A DNA stretch of 64,000 nt from Streptomyces dysideae (lineage in GTDB: Bacteria; Actinomycetota; Actinomycetes; Streptomycetales; Streptomycetaceae). This document shows positions 43,954 to 52,366 of the stretch, in pieces; position 1 is the stretch's first letter; the number at the start of each line of letters is the position of its first letter. A program made the position numbers and the translations under genes. The notes beneath the pieces are model-generated. The model saw only the letters and a list, made by a program, of their open reading frames with translations, searched no databases and was not told the DNA's origin. The stretch covers positions 124,001 through 188,000 of the forward strand of contig NZ_KQ949090.1 in NCBI RefSeq assembly GCF_001514305.1, in the 5' to 3' direction.

Positions 43954-45528
43954 CTATGACGTCTCCGCCACCACAGCCTCGGCAGGCACCGGCTCCGGTT
44001 CCTGCTCCGCGTCCGCCGGTGTCGTCCGCCGCGGCAGCAGGTCCAGCACCGCCTGCCGCTGTGCGTCGCTCGTCGCCTCGTCGTACGGGTCCGGGGTCGC
44101 CGGGACCTGAAGGCGGAGGACCGGGCCCGTGCCCAGGCGGGCGTAGCCGCGGCCGGGCGGTACGTCGGCGACCGGGGTCGTCTGCGGGGGTCCGCCCAGG
44201 ATCGCCGCCAGCTGGTCCGCCGTGGCCGGGCCGAGGACGACACGCGCGCGTGTGTACTGGCGTACGGCGTCGCTCAGGGCGTCCGCGCTGTCCCACTGGT
44301 CGGCGACGACCACGGTGACGTTCGCGGCGCGGCCGTGCCGGAGCGGGACCTGGAGGAGGGCCTGCGGGTCCTTGCGGCCGTCCGCGGCGGCCAGGGGGAC
44401 GAAGGCGCTCGGGCGGTCCAGGAGGATCCACAGGGGACGCTTGGTGTCCTCCGGCGGCGGGTGGCCGGCCTGACGGGCCTGGTTGGCGGCGATCAGGCGC
44501 CGTTCCGTCTCGGTGGCCGCCCACTCCAGGCTTGCCAGCGCCCCGGCCAGCCCGCACTCGACCGCCAGGACGCCGTCCCGGCCGGTGAGGCAGGCGTACT
44601 CGCCGGTGCCGCCGCCCTCCACGATCACCACGTCGCCGTACTGCAGGGCCTGCAGGGTGATGGAGCGCAGCAGCGTCGAGGTGCCGCTGCCCGGCTGGCC
44701 CATGGCGAGGAGGTGGGGCTCGGTCGAGCGGATGCCCGTGCGCCAGACCACCGGCGGGACGTCGCGCTGTTCCTCACCGTAGGTGAGAGGGAGCGTGCGC
44801 TGGACCTGGGTGGGGTCGGTGAAGCCGAGGACCGTCTCGCCGGGGGCCGTGACGAAACGCTGGGCGGCGATGTCGGTGGGGAGCGGCGCGAGGACGGTGA
44901 CCGTGAGGTGGTTGCCCTCCTCGTCCCACGCGAAGTGGTACTCGCGGCCCCGGCCCGCCTTCGCGGTGAGCAACTGCTCGATACGGGCGCGGGCCTCGGC
45001 CTCGCCGTCGGTGAAGTAGGCGGGGTAGCGGATCGCCAGGCTGGTGATCCGCCCGGAGCCGTCGAAGTCGTACGCCGGGAAGGTCTTCTCCCACTCGCCG
45101 CCGTGGGCGTACAGCGGCTCCGGGTCCTCGGCGGCCGAGAAGTACGGCACGAGGGCCTCGTACAGGGACTGCAGGCGCTGCGCCTGGGACTCGTCCGGTC
45201 CCTCGGAGGCCGACGGGGTGCGGTCCCGGCCCTGCCAGGCTGCCGCCGCCATCAGTGTGATGACGGCGAGCAGCGGGCCGTACGGAACGAGTGCCACGAC
45301 CAGGATCACCGAGGCCACCAGGAACAGCAGCGGCCCGCGCTTGTCCTTGGGGGTGTCGGCCCACCTGCGCCGCCCTGCCGCCGCCAGCCGGCGCAGACCG
45401 CGGGTGATCGTGATCAGTGGGTGGAGGACGTCGGTGGCGCTGACGGCCGCCGTCCGGGCCAGCTCCCGGCTCCGGGCGATCTGCGCGCTGCCTGTGCTCA
45501 GGATGCGGGGGAGGGGGCGCCGGGCCAC
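43954..45528 (-). CDS. FtsK/SpoIIIE-like membrane ATPase with altered Walker A
   Basis: A 524-residue protein: two membrane helices (about residues 70-105; LFLVASVILVVALVPYGPLLAVITLMAAAAW), a middle domain, and a C-terminal RecA-like domain resembling FtsK/TraB translocases. The P-loop reads MGQPGSGTSTLLRS (about residue 276), so the invariant Lys of GxGKS/T is Thr. The Walker B-like strand is LWILLDRP (about residue 364). GTG start with AGGAGA. It follows a 64-residue membrane protein gene and is probably co-transcribed. Substrate (DNA or protein) unknown; ATP hydrolysis may be lost. Confidence 0.82.
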   Translation of the reverse strand: MARRPLPRILSTGSAQIARSRELARTAAVSATDVLHPLITITRGLRRLAAAGRRRWADTPKDKRGPLLFLVASVILVVALVPYGPLLAVITLMAAAAWQGRDRTPSASEGPDESQAQRLQSLYEALVPYFSAAEDPEPLYAHGGEWEKTFPAYDFDGSGRITSLAIRYPAYFTDGEAEARARIEQLLTAKAGRGREYHFAWDEEGNHLTVTVLAPLPTDIAAQRFVTAPGETVLGFTDPTQVQRTLPLTYGEEQRDVPPVVWRTGIRSTEPHLLAMGQPGSGTSTLLRSITLQALQYGDVVIVEGGGTGEYACLTGRDGVLAVECGLAGALASLEWAATETERRLIAANQARQAGHPPPEDTKRPLWILLDRPSAFVPLAAADGRKDPQALLQVPLRHGRAANVTVVVADQWDSADALSDAVRQYTRARVVLGPATADQLAAILGGPPQTTPVADVPPGRGYARLGTGPVLRLQVPATPDPYDEATSDAQRQAVLDLLPRRTTPADAEQEPEPVPAEAVVAETS

Positions 45529-45568
45529 TGCTGTCTCCTGAAGGTGCGTACGGGTGGGACGGGCGGCG

Positions 45569-45763
45569 TCAGAACTTGATGCCGCCAAGGAGGCTCGCGA
45601 GGCTCTCGCCGCCGGCCTTGATGCTTGGCGCGATGGCTGTGCTCGCGAGATAGAAACCGAACAGGACCGAGATCAGGGCGTGGGACGCCTTGAGCCCGTC
45701 TTTGCGGAAGAAGATGAAGACGACGATGCCGAGCAGGACGACGCCTGAGATGGAGAGGATCAT
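45569..45763 (-). CDS. Small conserved membrane protein
   Basis: A 64-residue protein with two hydrophobic helices (ISGVVLLGIVVFIFF and ALISVLFGFYLASTAIAP) and a Gly-rich tail. The ATG has AGGAGC upstream. It lies 40 bp before the FtsK-like gene, suggesting the two proteins work together at the membrane. Confidence 0.8.
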   Translation of the reverse strand: MILSISGVVLLGIVVFIFFRKDGLKASHALISVLFGFYLASTAIAPSIKAGGESLASLLGGIKF

Positions 45764-45844
45764 GCGAGTGCTCCTGGTTCGCGGGGACAGTCACCATGAG
45801 TACTTCCAGGCTCACAGCATGTATCCATACGATAAAAGGTGCAA

Positions 45845-45873
45845 CTGGGTGAAATTCAGTGAATTTCCCCCAG
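45845..45873. promoter_or_regulatory. 29-bp near-perfect palindrome (candidate operator)
   Basis: Core GAAATTCA-G-TGAATTTC is perfect (45851-45867). Outer arms CTGGG and CCCAG extend it to 29 bp with one mismatch. It lies in an AT-rich gap between the divergent 64-aa membrane gene and the ankyrin gene, about where promoters must be. Confidence 0.65.
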
Positions 45874-46023
45874 GTGGCGGTGCTGTCCTGGGCCGGTAGA
45901 GCAGGGCTGTTGCGCTCGACCGGGTCTGTGGTGATCTTTACCTCGGGCACATCGGGTCATGTGCCGCGCGAGCCAGTACTCTGGCGATTCACCTGAACGG
46001 TTGTATGAGAGGCGGTCCGGCCG

Positions 46024-46416
46024 ATGACTGAAGCCCCCGACCCCGAGGTCGTGGAGCTGGCGACCAAGATCTTCGATCTGGCCCGGACGGGGCAGACCGA
46101 GGCACTCGTGGCGTACGTCGACGCGGGCGTTCCGGCCGACCTCACCAACGACCGCGGCGACTCGCTCGTGATGCTCGCCGCCTATCACGGCCACGCCGAC
46201 GCCGTACGGGCGCTGCTGGCCCGGGGCGGCGAGGCCGACCGTGTCAACGACCGAGGACAGACCCCGCTCGCCGGGGCCGTGTTCAAGGGTGAGACAGAAG
46301 TGATCCAGGTGCTTCTGGAGGCCGGAGCCGACCCGGCCGCGGGCACCCCGTCGGCCGTCGACACGGCGCGCATGTTCGGCAAGGCAGACCTGCTCGAACT
46401 GTTCGGCGCACACTGA
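46024..46416 (+). CDS. Ankyrin-repeat protein
   Basis: A 130-residue soluble protein made of about three ankyrin repeats (GDSLVMLAAYHGHADAVRALLARG, GQTPLAGAVFKGETEVIQVLLEAGADP, and a degenerate last one). It probably binds a protein partner. Start ATG with GAGAGGCGG. It is divergent from the FtsK-like operon across the 29-bp palindrome. Confidence 0.9.
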   Translation: MTEAPDPEVVELATKIFDLARTGQTEALVAYVDAGVPADLTNDRGDSLVMLAAYHGHADAVRALLARGGEADRVNDRGQTPLAGAVFKGETEVIQVLLEAGADPAAGTPSAVDTARMFGKADLLELFGAH

Positions 46417-46611
46417 CCCGGACACACTGACCAGGAAAAACACGGAAAACGGGGGAGGCGGTACAGGGCCGCCGAAATTTCGGTCGCGGCAGATGGAAGA
46501 GCCGGGTCATCATGGCGACGTGATTCACGGACGCGATGGCTGGGCAGGTGTTGCCGCACCGCGCGGGCCGTGATGCGGTCCGCATGGGCCACCGACGAGA
46601 GGCAGAGGAAG
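46417..46611. other. Intergenic region before the small ORF
   Basis: Non-coding; contains the short palindromic CCGAAATTTCGG and little else that is recognisable. Confidence 0.4.
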
Positions 46612-46671
46612 ATGGTCTACAGCAAGCAAGAGACGGCGGGCGCCCCGACGTGTTGTCACGCGGCCAGGTAG
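46612..46671 (+). CDS. Candidate 19-residue small ORF
   Basis: ATG preceded by the strong Shine-Dalgarno AGAGGAAG encodes MVYSKQETAGAPTCCHAAR and stops at TAG. The Cys-Cys-His and terminal Ala-Arg give it a leader-peptide look. It lies 46 bp before the HEAT-repeat gene. It may be a regulatory leader peptide or a conserved small protein. Confidence 0.45.
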   Translation: MVYSKQETAGAPTCCHAAR

Positions 46672-46717
46672 TGCGTGTTCTCCGGTTGCGTCGACGCTTG
46701 ATGTGAGGCTGTTTCCC

Positions 46718-48136
46718 ATGTTCGAACCGGTCATAGCGCCCAGCGGTACGCTGCTCGGCCTGCTCCAGCGGGGCCGCGGCGACGGCACACTGCACGCGCT
46801 CACCGCCCCGCGCGCCGAGGCGCTCGCGGCCCTGAACCACTGTGTGCTGCGGGACCCCCGCCACGACTGGCAGGTGGAGAACCGCTCCCTTTACTACGCC
46901 CGTCTCTACCTCGACCTGAACGGCGAGCTGGACGAGATCGAGGCGCACCTCTTCGACGTCGAGGACGTGTTCGACACCGAGGAGTCGCGCACCGGGCTCG
47001 CCCTGGCCGTCCTCGGCCACCTCGCCTCGTACGGCAGGCGGGACGCCCTGGAACTGCTGCGCAGGTACGCCGCCTCGGGCGCCAACTGGGCCTGGGCCCT
47101 GGACGAGCTGGCGCTGCGCGACGACGACGCCGGTCTGCGCGCCCTCGCGGCGCCCGTGCTGGCGCGCTTCGCCACCGATCCCGAGGGCGAGGCCGAGCTG
47201 GCCGCCGCCGTGCGCGACGCCTTCGAGCCCCGGCCGTGGCGGCTGTGGGCCGACGATCCGCGCGAATCGATCGCCACGCGCGTGCGTGCCGCTCACGAGG
47301 CCGGCTGTTTCGACCGCTGGCAGCGGCAGATGCGACCTACCGGGCCCCGTCCGGGGTGGAGCGTGCAGGCCGTCTTCGAGTGGGCCCAGCAGGGCATGGA
47401 CCGCGGTGCCGCGCTCCATGTGCCCGCCGCCCGCTGCCTCACCGCCGTGGCGGGTCCCGAGGACCGGCCCGAGATTGTCGCGGCGGCCAAGGACGGCACC
47501 GACGGCGCCCGCTGTACGGCCTTGCGCTACCTCGCCGACGGCAATGATCCCGACGCTCTCGGCCTGATCGAGGCGGCCGTGATCACCGGCTCACCGACTG
47601 TCGTGGAAGCCGCCGTCGACGCCTTCGAACGCATGCGCAGTATCGCCGCCGTCGACCGCGCGCGCGGCTGGGCCCACCGGCCCGATCCGCTCGGCGCCGC
47701 CGCCGGACGCATGCTCGCCTGCCGCGGCGGAGCCCAGGACAGCGACCTCGTCCTGACGGCGCTGCGGGAGGCCGTACGGGGCGAAGGCCCCGACGCGCCG
47801 ACCCTGTGGACGCTCGTCGACGGCACCGGACGGCTCGGCATCGCCTGCGCCGCCCCCGTGCTCCGCCATATCTACCGCGAGACGGCCTCGTCCCATCTGC
47901 GCGGCCGCACCGCCCGCGCCCTCGCCGCCACCGACCCCTCCTTCCCGTCCGGCTTCGCCGTCGAGTGCCTCTGGGACTGCGAGGAGACCACCCGGGAGAT
48001 CGCCGCCCGGCACGCCGAGACCGGTGACAACCGTGTCGTCGAGCGACTGCGCCGCCTCGCCGCCGACCCCGCGGAAGAGGCTGAAGTCCAGACAGCCGTA
48101 CGGAGCCGATTCGGCCCTGACACGCCCGCAGGGTGA
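46718..48136 (+). CDS. HEAT-repeat protein
   Basis: A 472-residue soluble protein built of HEAT-like helical pairs (for example DALELLRRYAASGANWAWALDEL, TALRYLADGNDPDALGLIEAAV, VEAAVDAFERMRSI, ACAAPVLRHIYRET). The N-terminal part is more globular. ATG 46718 with GTGAGG upstream. A scaffold or binding role is likely; no enzyme motif. Confidence 0.8.
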   Translation: MFEPVIAPSGTLLGLLQRGRGDGTLHALTAPRAEALAALNHCVLRDPRHDWQVENRSLYYARLYLDLNGELDEIEAHLFDVEDVFDTEESRTGLALAVLGHLASYGRRDALELLRRYAASGANWAWALDELALRDDDAGLRALAAPVLARFATDPEGEAELAAAVRDAFEPRPWRLWADDPRESIATRVRAAHEAGCFDRWQRQMRPTGPRPGWSVQAVFEWAQQGMDRGAALHVPAARCLTAVAGPEDRPEIVAAAKDGTDGARCTALRYLADGNDPDALGLIEAAVITGSPTVVEAAVDAFERMRSIAAVDRARGWAHRPDPLGAAAGRMLACRGGAQDSDLVLTALREAVRGEGPDAPTLWTLVDGTGRLGIACAAPVLRHIYRETASSHLRGRTARALAATDPSFPSGFAVECLWDCEETTREIAARHAETGDNRVVERLRRLAADPAEEAEVQTAVRSRFGPDTPAG

Positions 48137-48275
48137 ACACGGGATGACCCGCGGGTCAGGCACGCATGGACGTGGCCTGACCTGCTCGGGTGCGCAGCGG
48201 AACGCTCATGGGACGTTCCACGTTCGGAAAGATCCACGTTGACGCGGCCACGTCCAGTGCGGCGAGAACACCGGT

Positions 48276-49409
48276 ATGCGTGTCGTCATCGTGACCGAAT
48301 CCTTTCCCCCCGATGTGAACGGCGTGGCCCACTGCGCGCTCCAGACCGCCCGGCACCTCGTAGATCGCGGTCACTCTCCGCTCGTCGTCGCACCGGCCAC
48401 CGCCGCCGGTACCGGGCCCGGGGCCGATGCCCTGGCGCCGTGCCCCGTCGTCCGCGTTCCCTCCCTACCGCTCCCGGGCTACCCCCAGGTCCGGGTCGCC
48501 CTCCCCAGCCGGCGTGTCGCCGTGGCCATCACCGAGCACCGCGCCGACCTCGTCCACCTGGCCAGCCCCTTCGTCCTGGGCGTCCGTGGCATGGCCGCGG
48601 CCGCCCGGCTCGGCAAACCCGCCGTCGCCGTATACCAGACCGACCTCGCCGGATACGCCCGTACCTATGTGCACGCGGGTGAGGCCGCCGCCTGGCGGCG
48701 CATCCGCTCCGTCCACGCCGCCGCCGACATCACCCTCGCCCCGTCCAGCGCCGCCCTGCACGACCTGGAGGCGCACGGTGTGCCCCGGGTACGGCTCTGG
48801 GCACGAGGCGTGGACACCGCCCGGTTCCGGCCCGAGCACCGGGACGAGGCGTTGCGCCGCGAACTCGCCCCGAACGGCGAGCTGATCGTCGGCTACGTCG
48901 GCCGGCTCGCCCCGGAGAAGCAGGTGGAGCTGCTGTCCGGTGTCTGCGCCCTGCCCGGCGTGCGCGTCGTGGTCGTCGGCGACGGGCCGAGTCAGCCCGG
49001 TCTGGCCGAGGCGCTGCCCGGCGCGGTCTTCCTGGGCCGCCGTACCGGCGACGAACTCGCCCGGATCTTCGCCTCGCTGGACGTCTTCGCGCACACCGGC
49101 CCCTTCGAGACCTTCTGCCAGACCGTGCAGGAGGCCATGGCCAGCGGCGTCCCCGTGGTCGCGCCCGCCGTGGGCGGCCCGCTCGACCTGGTCGCCCACG
49201 GACGCACCGGCCTGCTGGTCCCGCCGGGCGACGTGGCCTCCGTACGGGACGCGGTGCGGTCCCTGGCCGCCGATCCCGCGCTGCGGGCGGCGTTCGGCGC
49301 CGCCGGGCGCGCGATGGTCGAGGGGCGCACCTGGGCGTCCGTCGGCGACCAGCTGATCGGGCACTACGCCGAGGTGCTGGCCACACGGAAGACGGCGGTG
49401 GCGGCATGA
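48276..49409 (+). CDS. GT4-family glycosyltransferase
   Basis: A 377-residue GT-B enzyme. The N-terminal acceptor domain is VVIVTESFPPDVNGVAHCALQTARHLVDRGH; the C-terminal nucleotide-sugar domain has GYVGRLAPEKQVELL and the EX7E region (TFCQTVQEAMASGVPVVAPAVGGP). It resembles actinobacterial mannosyltransferases for glycolipids (PimB'/MgtA type), but donor and acceptor are unproven. Its stop overlaps the next start by 4 bp. Confidence 0.9.
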   Translation: MRVVIVTESFPPDVNGVAHCALQTARHLVDRGHSPLVVAPATAAGTGPGADALAPCPVVRVPSLPLPGYPQVRVALPSRRVAVAITEHRADLVHLASPFVLGVRGMAAAARLGKPAVAVYQTDLAGYARTYVHAGEAAAWRRIRSVHAAADITLAPSSAALHDLEAHGVPRVRLWARGVDTARFRPEHRDEALRRELAPNGELIVGYVGRLAPEKQVELLSGVCALPGVRVVVVGDGPSQPGLAEALPGAVFLGRRTGDELARIFASLDVFAHTGPFETFCQTVQEAMASGVPVVAPAVGGPLDLVAHGRTGLLVPPGDVASVRDAVRSLAADPALRAAFGAAGRAMVEGRTWASVGDQLIGHYAEVLATRKTAVAA

Positions 49410-50563
49410 GCGCGCTGCGGATCGTACGGCTCGCCAACTTCGTCGCGCCCGCCTCGGGCGGCCTGCGCACCGCGCTGCGCGAGCTCGGCAAGGGATTCAA
49501 GGCGGCGGGGCACGAGCCGGTGCTCATCGTGCCGGGCGAGCGGGGCAGTGACCGGGAGACCGAGCAGGGGCGGGTGATCACGCTCCCCGGGCCGCTGCTG
49601 CCCGGCACGGGCGGGTACCGCGTCCTCGCCGACAAGTGGCGGGTGGCCCGGCTTCTGGAGGAGCTGGCGCCCGACCGGCTGGAGGTCTCCGACCGTACGA
49701 CGCTCAGGTGGACCGGCAAGTGGGCGCGACGCGCGCGTGTGCCCGCCGTGATGGTCTCCCACGAGACCGCCGACGGTGTGCTGCGCACCTGGGGACTGCC
49801 GGAGGGGGCGGCCCGGCGCGCCGCGGACGCCCTCAACGTCCGTACGGCACACACGTACGCGCGCGTGGTGTGCACCACCGAGTTCGCCGAGCGGGAGTTC
49901 GTGCGGATCGGGGCGCGCAATGTCGTACGGGCGCCCCTCGGTGTCGACCTGGTCGAGCGGCACCCCTCGCTGCGTGACCCCGGTCTGCGCGCCGGCCACG
50001 CGCGCGTGGCCGAGACGCTGCTGGTGATGTGCACCCGGCTGTCCGTCGAGAAACGGCCCGGCACCGGCCTCGACGCCCTGGAGGCGCTGCTGCGGCGCGG
50101 GCGGCGGGCGGTGCTGGTGGTCGCCGGGGACGGCCCGCTGCGGCCGCGGCTCGAACAGCGGGCGCGGGAGCGCGGGTTGCCGGTGACCTTCCTCGGGCAC
50201 GTCGCCGACCGGGGGCTGCTCGGCGCGCTCCAGGCCTCCGCCGACGTGTGCCTGGCACCGGGGCCCGCGGAGACGTTCGGGCTGGCCGCGCTGGAGGCGA
50301 TGGCGTGCGGGACGCCGGTGGCGGTGAGCACGTCGTCCGCGCTGCCCGAGGTGATCGGGTCCGCCGGGGCCGTCGCGGCGGATCATGGCGAGGCCTTCGC
50401 GGACGCCGTGGACATGCTGCTCCAACGCCCCGAGGTGGAGCGGCGTGAGGCCGCACGCGCGCGTGCGGAGTGCTTCGGGTGGGGTACGGCCGTGGAGGCG
50501 TTCCTCACGGCGCACGACGCGGAGGTTCCCGTACGGCGCTTCGTCCGTGGGGGCGCGGCATGA
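49406..50563 (+). CDS. GT4-family glycosyltransferase (second)
   Basis: A 385-residue GT-B enzyme related to the preceding one: LANFVAPASGGLRTALRELGKGF, CTRLSVEKRPGTGLDAL and the EX7E motif ETFGLAALEAMACGTPVAVST. Coupled by ATGA overlaps to the first glycosyltransferase and to the hydrolase gene, so the three proteins probably build one glycoconjugate in sequence. Confidence 0.9.
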   Translation: MSALRIVRLANFVAPASGGLRTALRELGKGFKAAGHEPVLIVPGERGSDRETEQGRVITLPGPLLPGTGGYRVLADKWRVARLLEELAPDRLEVSDRTTLRWTGKWARRARVPAVMVSHETADGVLRTWGLPEGAARRAADALNVRTAHTYARVVCTTEFAEREFVRIGARNVVRAPLGVDLVERHPSLRDPGLRAGHARVAETLLVMCTRLSVEKRPGTGLDALEALLRRGRRAVLVVAGDGPLRPRLEQRARERGLPVTFLGHVADRGLLGALQASADVCLAPGPAETFGLAALEAMACGTPVAVSTSSALPEVIGSAGAVAADHGEAFADAVDMLLQRPEVERREAARARAECFGWGTAVEAFLTAHDAEVPVRRFVRGGAA

Positions 50564-51420
50564 GACCCCTGCGGTTCGTCGCCCTCGGCGACTCGCTGAC
50601 CGAGGGCGTGGGTGACCCCGTCGGCGACGGGTGGCGCGGCTGGGCCGCGCTGCTCGCCGGCGGGCTCGGCGAGGGGCCCGCGGAGTCCGTGGAGTTCACG
50701 AACCTCGCGGTGAGCGGGTCGCAGACGCGGGACGTGCTGGAACGGCAACTGCCCGCCGGGCTCGCCCTGCGGCCGGACGTCGTGTCGGTCGTCATCGGCG
50801 TCAACGACACCCTGCGCTGCACCTTCGACATCCACGCCGTGGCCGCCCGGCTCGACAAGGTGTACGCGGCCTTCACCGAGCAGGGCGCGGTCCTGCTCAC
50901 GGCATGCCTGCCCGATCCCGGCGCGATGCTCGGCCTGCCGGGGGCGCTGGCGCGACCGCTGGCGCGTCGGCAGCGGGCGGTCAACGCCGTGGTCCACGCC
51001 CTCTCCGACCGGTACGGTGCCGTGCACCTGCACGCGTCCGAGGGCGCGTGGCTCACCGACCGCGCGATGTGGAGCGCGGACCGGCTGCACCCCGGGGAGC
51101 GCGGGCACCGGCAGCTGGCGGTGCGCTTCCACGCCCTGCTGGCCCAGGCGGGCATCCCGACGGGCGTGGCGCCCACGGCCGAGCCCGAGTTCCCCGCCCC
51201 CACCAAGTCGGCGAGCCTGTGGTGGCTGGCGACCGCGGGCACCGGCTGGGTGACCCGGCGGTGCACCGATCTGTTGCCTCAGTTGCTGAGGCTTGCCGCC
51301 GATGAGGTGAGGCATCAGGCGCGGGGGACCAGCGCGCGGCTTGATGCGCGGGCGTCGGCTGCGGTTTCGGCGGCGCTGGCCACGGTGTCCGTGCCAGAGC
51401 GAAGGCCGGAAGCGGCGTGA
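50560..51420 (+). CDS. SGNH/GDSL hydrolase
   Basis: A 286-residue esterase-like protein: nucleophile in FVALGDSLTEGVGDP, oxyanion Gly in NLAVSGSQT, Asn in IGVNDTLRC, and catalytic Asp/His in SADRLHPGERGHRQLA. No signal peptide. ATG at 50560 overlaps the stop of the second glycosyltransferase. It may remove or edit an acyl group of the glycosylated product. Confidence 0.9.
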   Translation: MRPLRFVALGDSLTEGVGDPVGDGWRGWAALLAGGLGEGPAESVEFTNLAVSGSQTRDVLERQLPAGLALRPDVVSVVIGVNDTLRCTFDIHAVAARLDKVYAAFTEQGAVLLTACLPDPGAMLGLPGALARPLARRQRAVNAVVHALSDRYGAVHLHASEGAWLTDRAMWSADRLHPGERGHRQLAVRFHALLAQAGIPTGVAPTAEPEFPAPTKSASLWWLATAGTGWVTRRCTDLLPQLLRLAADEVRHQARGTSARLDARASAAVSAALATVSVPERRPEAA

Positions 51421-51490
51421 GTGCCCCACTGGGGCCAGTGGGGCACTGCGGGCCGGTGGGGGCTGGTCGCGCAGTTCCCCGCGCCCCTTA
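51421..51490. repeat. Hairpin plus dispersed intergenic repeat at a convergent junction
   Basis: GTGCCCCACTGG (51421-51432) pairs with CCAGTGGGGCAC (51435-51446) directly after the hydrolase stop. It is followed by GGTCGCGCAGTTCCCCGCGC and CCCTTA (51465-51490), which I recognise as a common Streptomyces intergenic repeat. Its last bases provide the TAA stop of the leftward pxpC gene. Confidence 0.65.
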
Positions 51491-52366
51491 GGTCGGTTGT
51501 CGTCTTCGCACCTTCACGAAGCGGACCGGCGTGCCCGGTACCGCCTGGGCCGCTGCAGGGAGATCGGCCCCACGGACTACCGCGATCACCGGGTAGCCCC
51601 CGGTGGTCGGGTGGTCGGCCAGGAAGACCACCGGCCTGCCGTCGGGCGGCACCTGCACCGCGCCCAGCACCATGCCCTCGCTGGCCAGCTCGCCGGTACG
51701 GGCCCGCTCCAGGGCGGGCCCCTCCGTGCGCAGCCCGATGCGGTTGCTCGCGGCGGACACGCGGTACGCGCGTGAGGTGAACGCCGTTACGGCGTCCGGC
51801 GTGAACCAGCCGTCGCGCGGGCCGAGCGTCACGCGCAGGACGAGCTCGGCCGGGGGCGCCGGCTGCGGGGCGACGTCCACGCGTGCGTGGAGCTCCGTCG
51901 GACGTCCCAGGGGCAGCACCGCGTCGTCCGTGAGCGGTGGCGGGCCGAGTCCGGACAGGAGGTCGGTGGAACGGCTGCCGAGGACCGGCTCGACGATGAT
52001 GCCTCCGGAGACGGCAACATAGCTGCGTACGCCGGACATGGCCGCACCGACGTCCAGGAGCGACCCGGCGGGCACCCGCACCGGCGCGCCCCACGCGACC
52101 GGACGTCCGTCCACGGTGACACGGCAGGGGGCGCCCCCGACCGCCACCGTGACCGTCGAACGCGGCCGTACGGCACATCCCGTGAGCGTGGTCTCCAGGA
52201 CGGCGGCCTCGGGCGGATTGCCGACCAGCCGGTTGACCAGCGCCGCCGCGGGCCCGTCCAGCGCGCCGGAGCGGGGCACGCCGAGGTGGGCGTGGCCGGG
52301 GCGGCCGCGGTCCTGCACGGTGGTGAGCGCCCCGGCTCGTACGACGGAGAGCGCGCGGTCCGTCAT
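51488..52366 (-). CDS. pxpC: 5-oxoprolinase subunit C (biotin-dependent carboxyltransferase-like)
   Basis: A 292-residue protein of the KipA/allophanate hydrolase subunit 2 type: VVRAGALTTVQDRGRPGHAHLGVPRSGALD, ESVTL-like LETTLTGCAV, and AVSGGIIVEPVLGSRSTDLLSGLG. With PxpB and PxpA it hydrolyses 5-oxoproline to glutamate using ATP. The ATG overlaps the pxpB stop (ATGA). Confidence 0.92.
   Translation of the reverse strand: MTDRALSVVRAGALTTVQDRGRPGHAHLGVPRSGALDGPAAALVNRLVGNPPEAAVLETTLTGCAVRPRSTVTVAVGGAPCRVTVDGRPVAWGAPVRVPAGSLLDVGAAMSGVRSYVAVSGGIIVEPVLGSRSTDLLSGLGPPPLTDDAVLPLGRPTELHARVDVAPQPAPPAELVLRVTLGPRDGWFTPDAVTAFTSRAYRVSAASNRIGLRTEGPALERARTGELASEGMVLGAVQVPPDGRPVVFLADHPTTGGYPVIAVVRGADLPAAAQAVPGTPVRFVKVRRRQPT

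Noticed and set aside
40815..44243. A continuous minus-strand frame of over 1100 codons
   Set aside because: Only its last 257 codons are a real gene (GDPD, GTG at 41585). The rest is antisense of the MocR gene and alternate frame of YczE, with no start, domains or sensible composition.
43954..45763. Integrated conjugative (AICE-type) translocase
   Set aside because: The FtsK-like gene lacks neighbours such as integrase, excisionase, Rep or spd genes, no attachment-site repeats were seen, and the P-loop Lys is missing.
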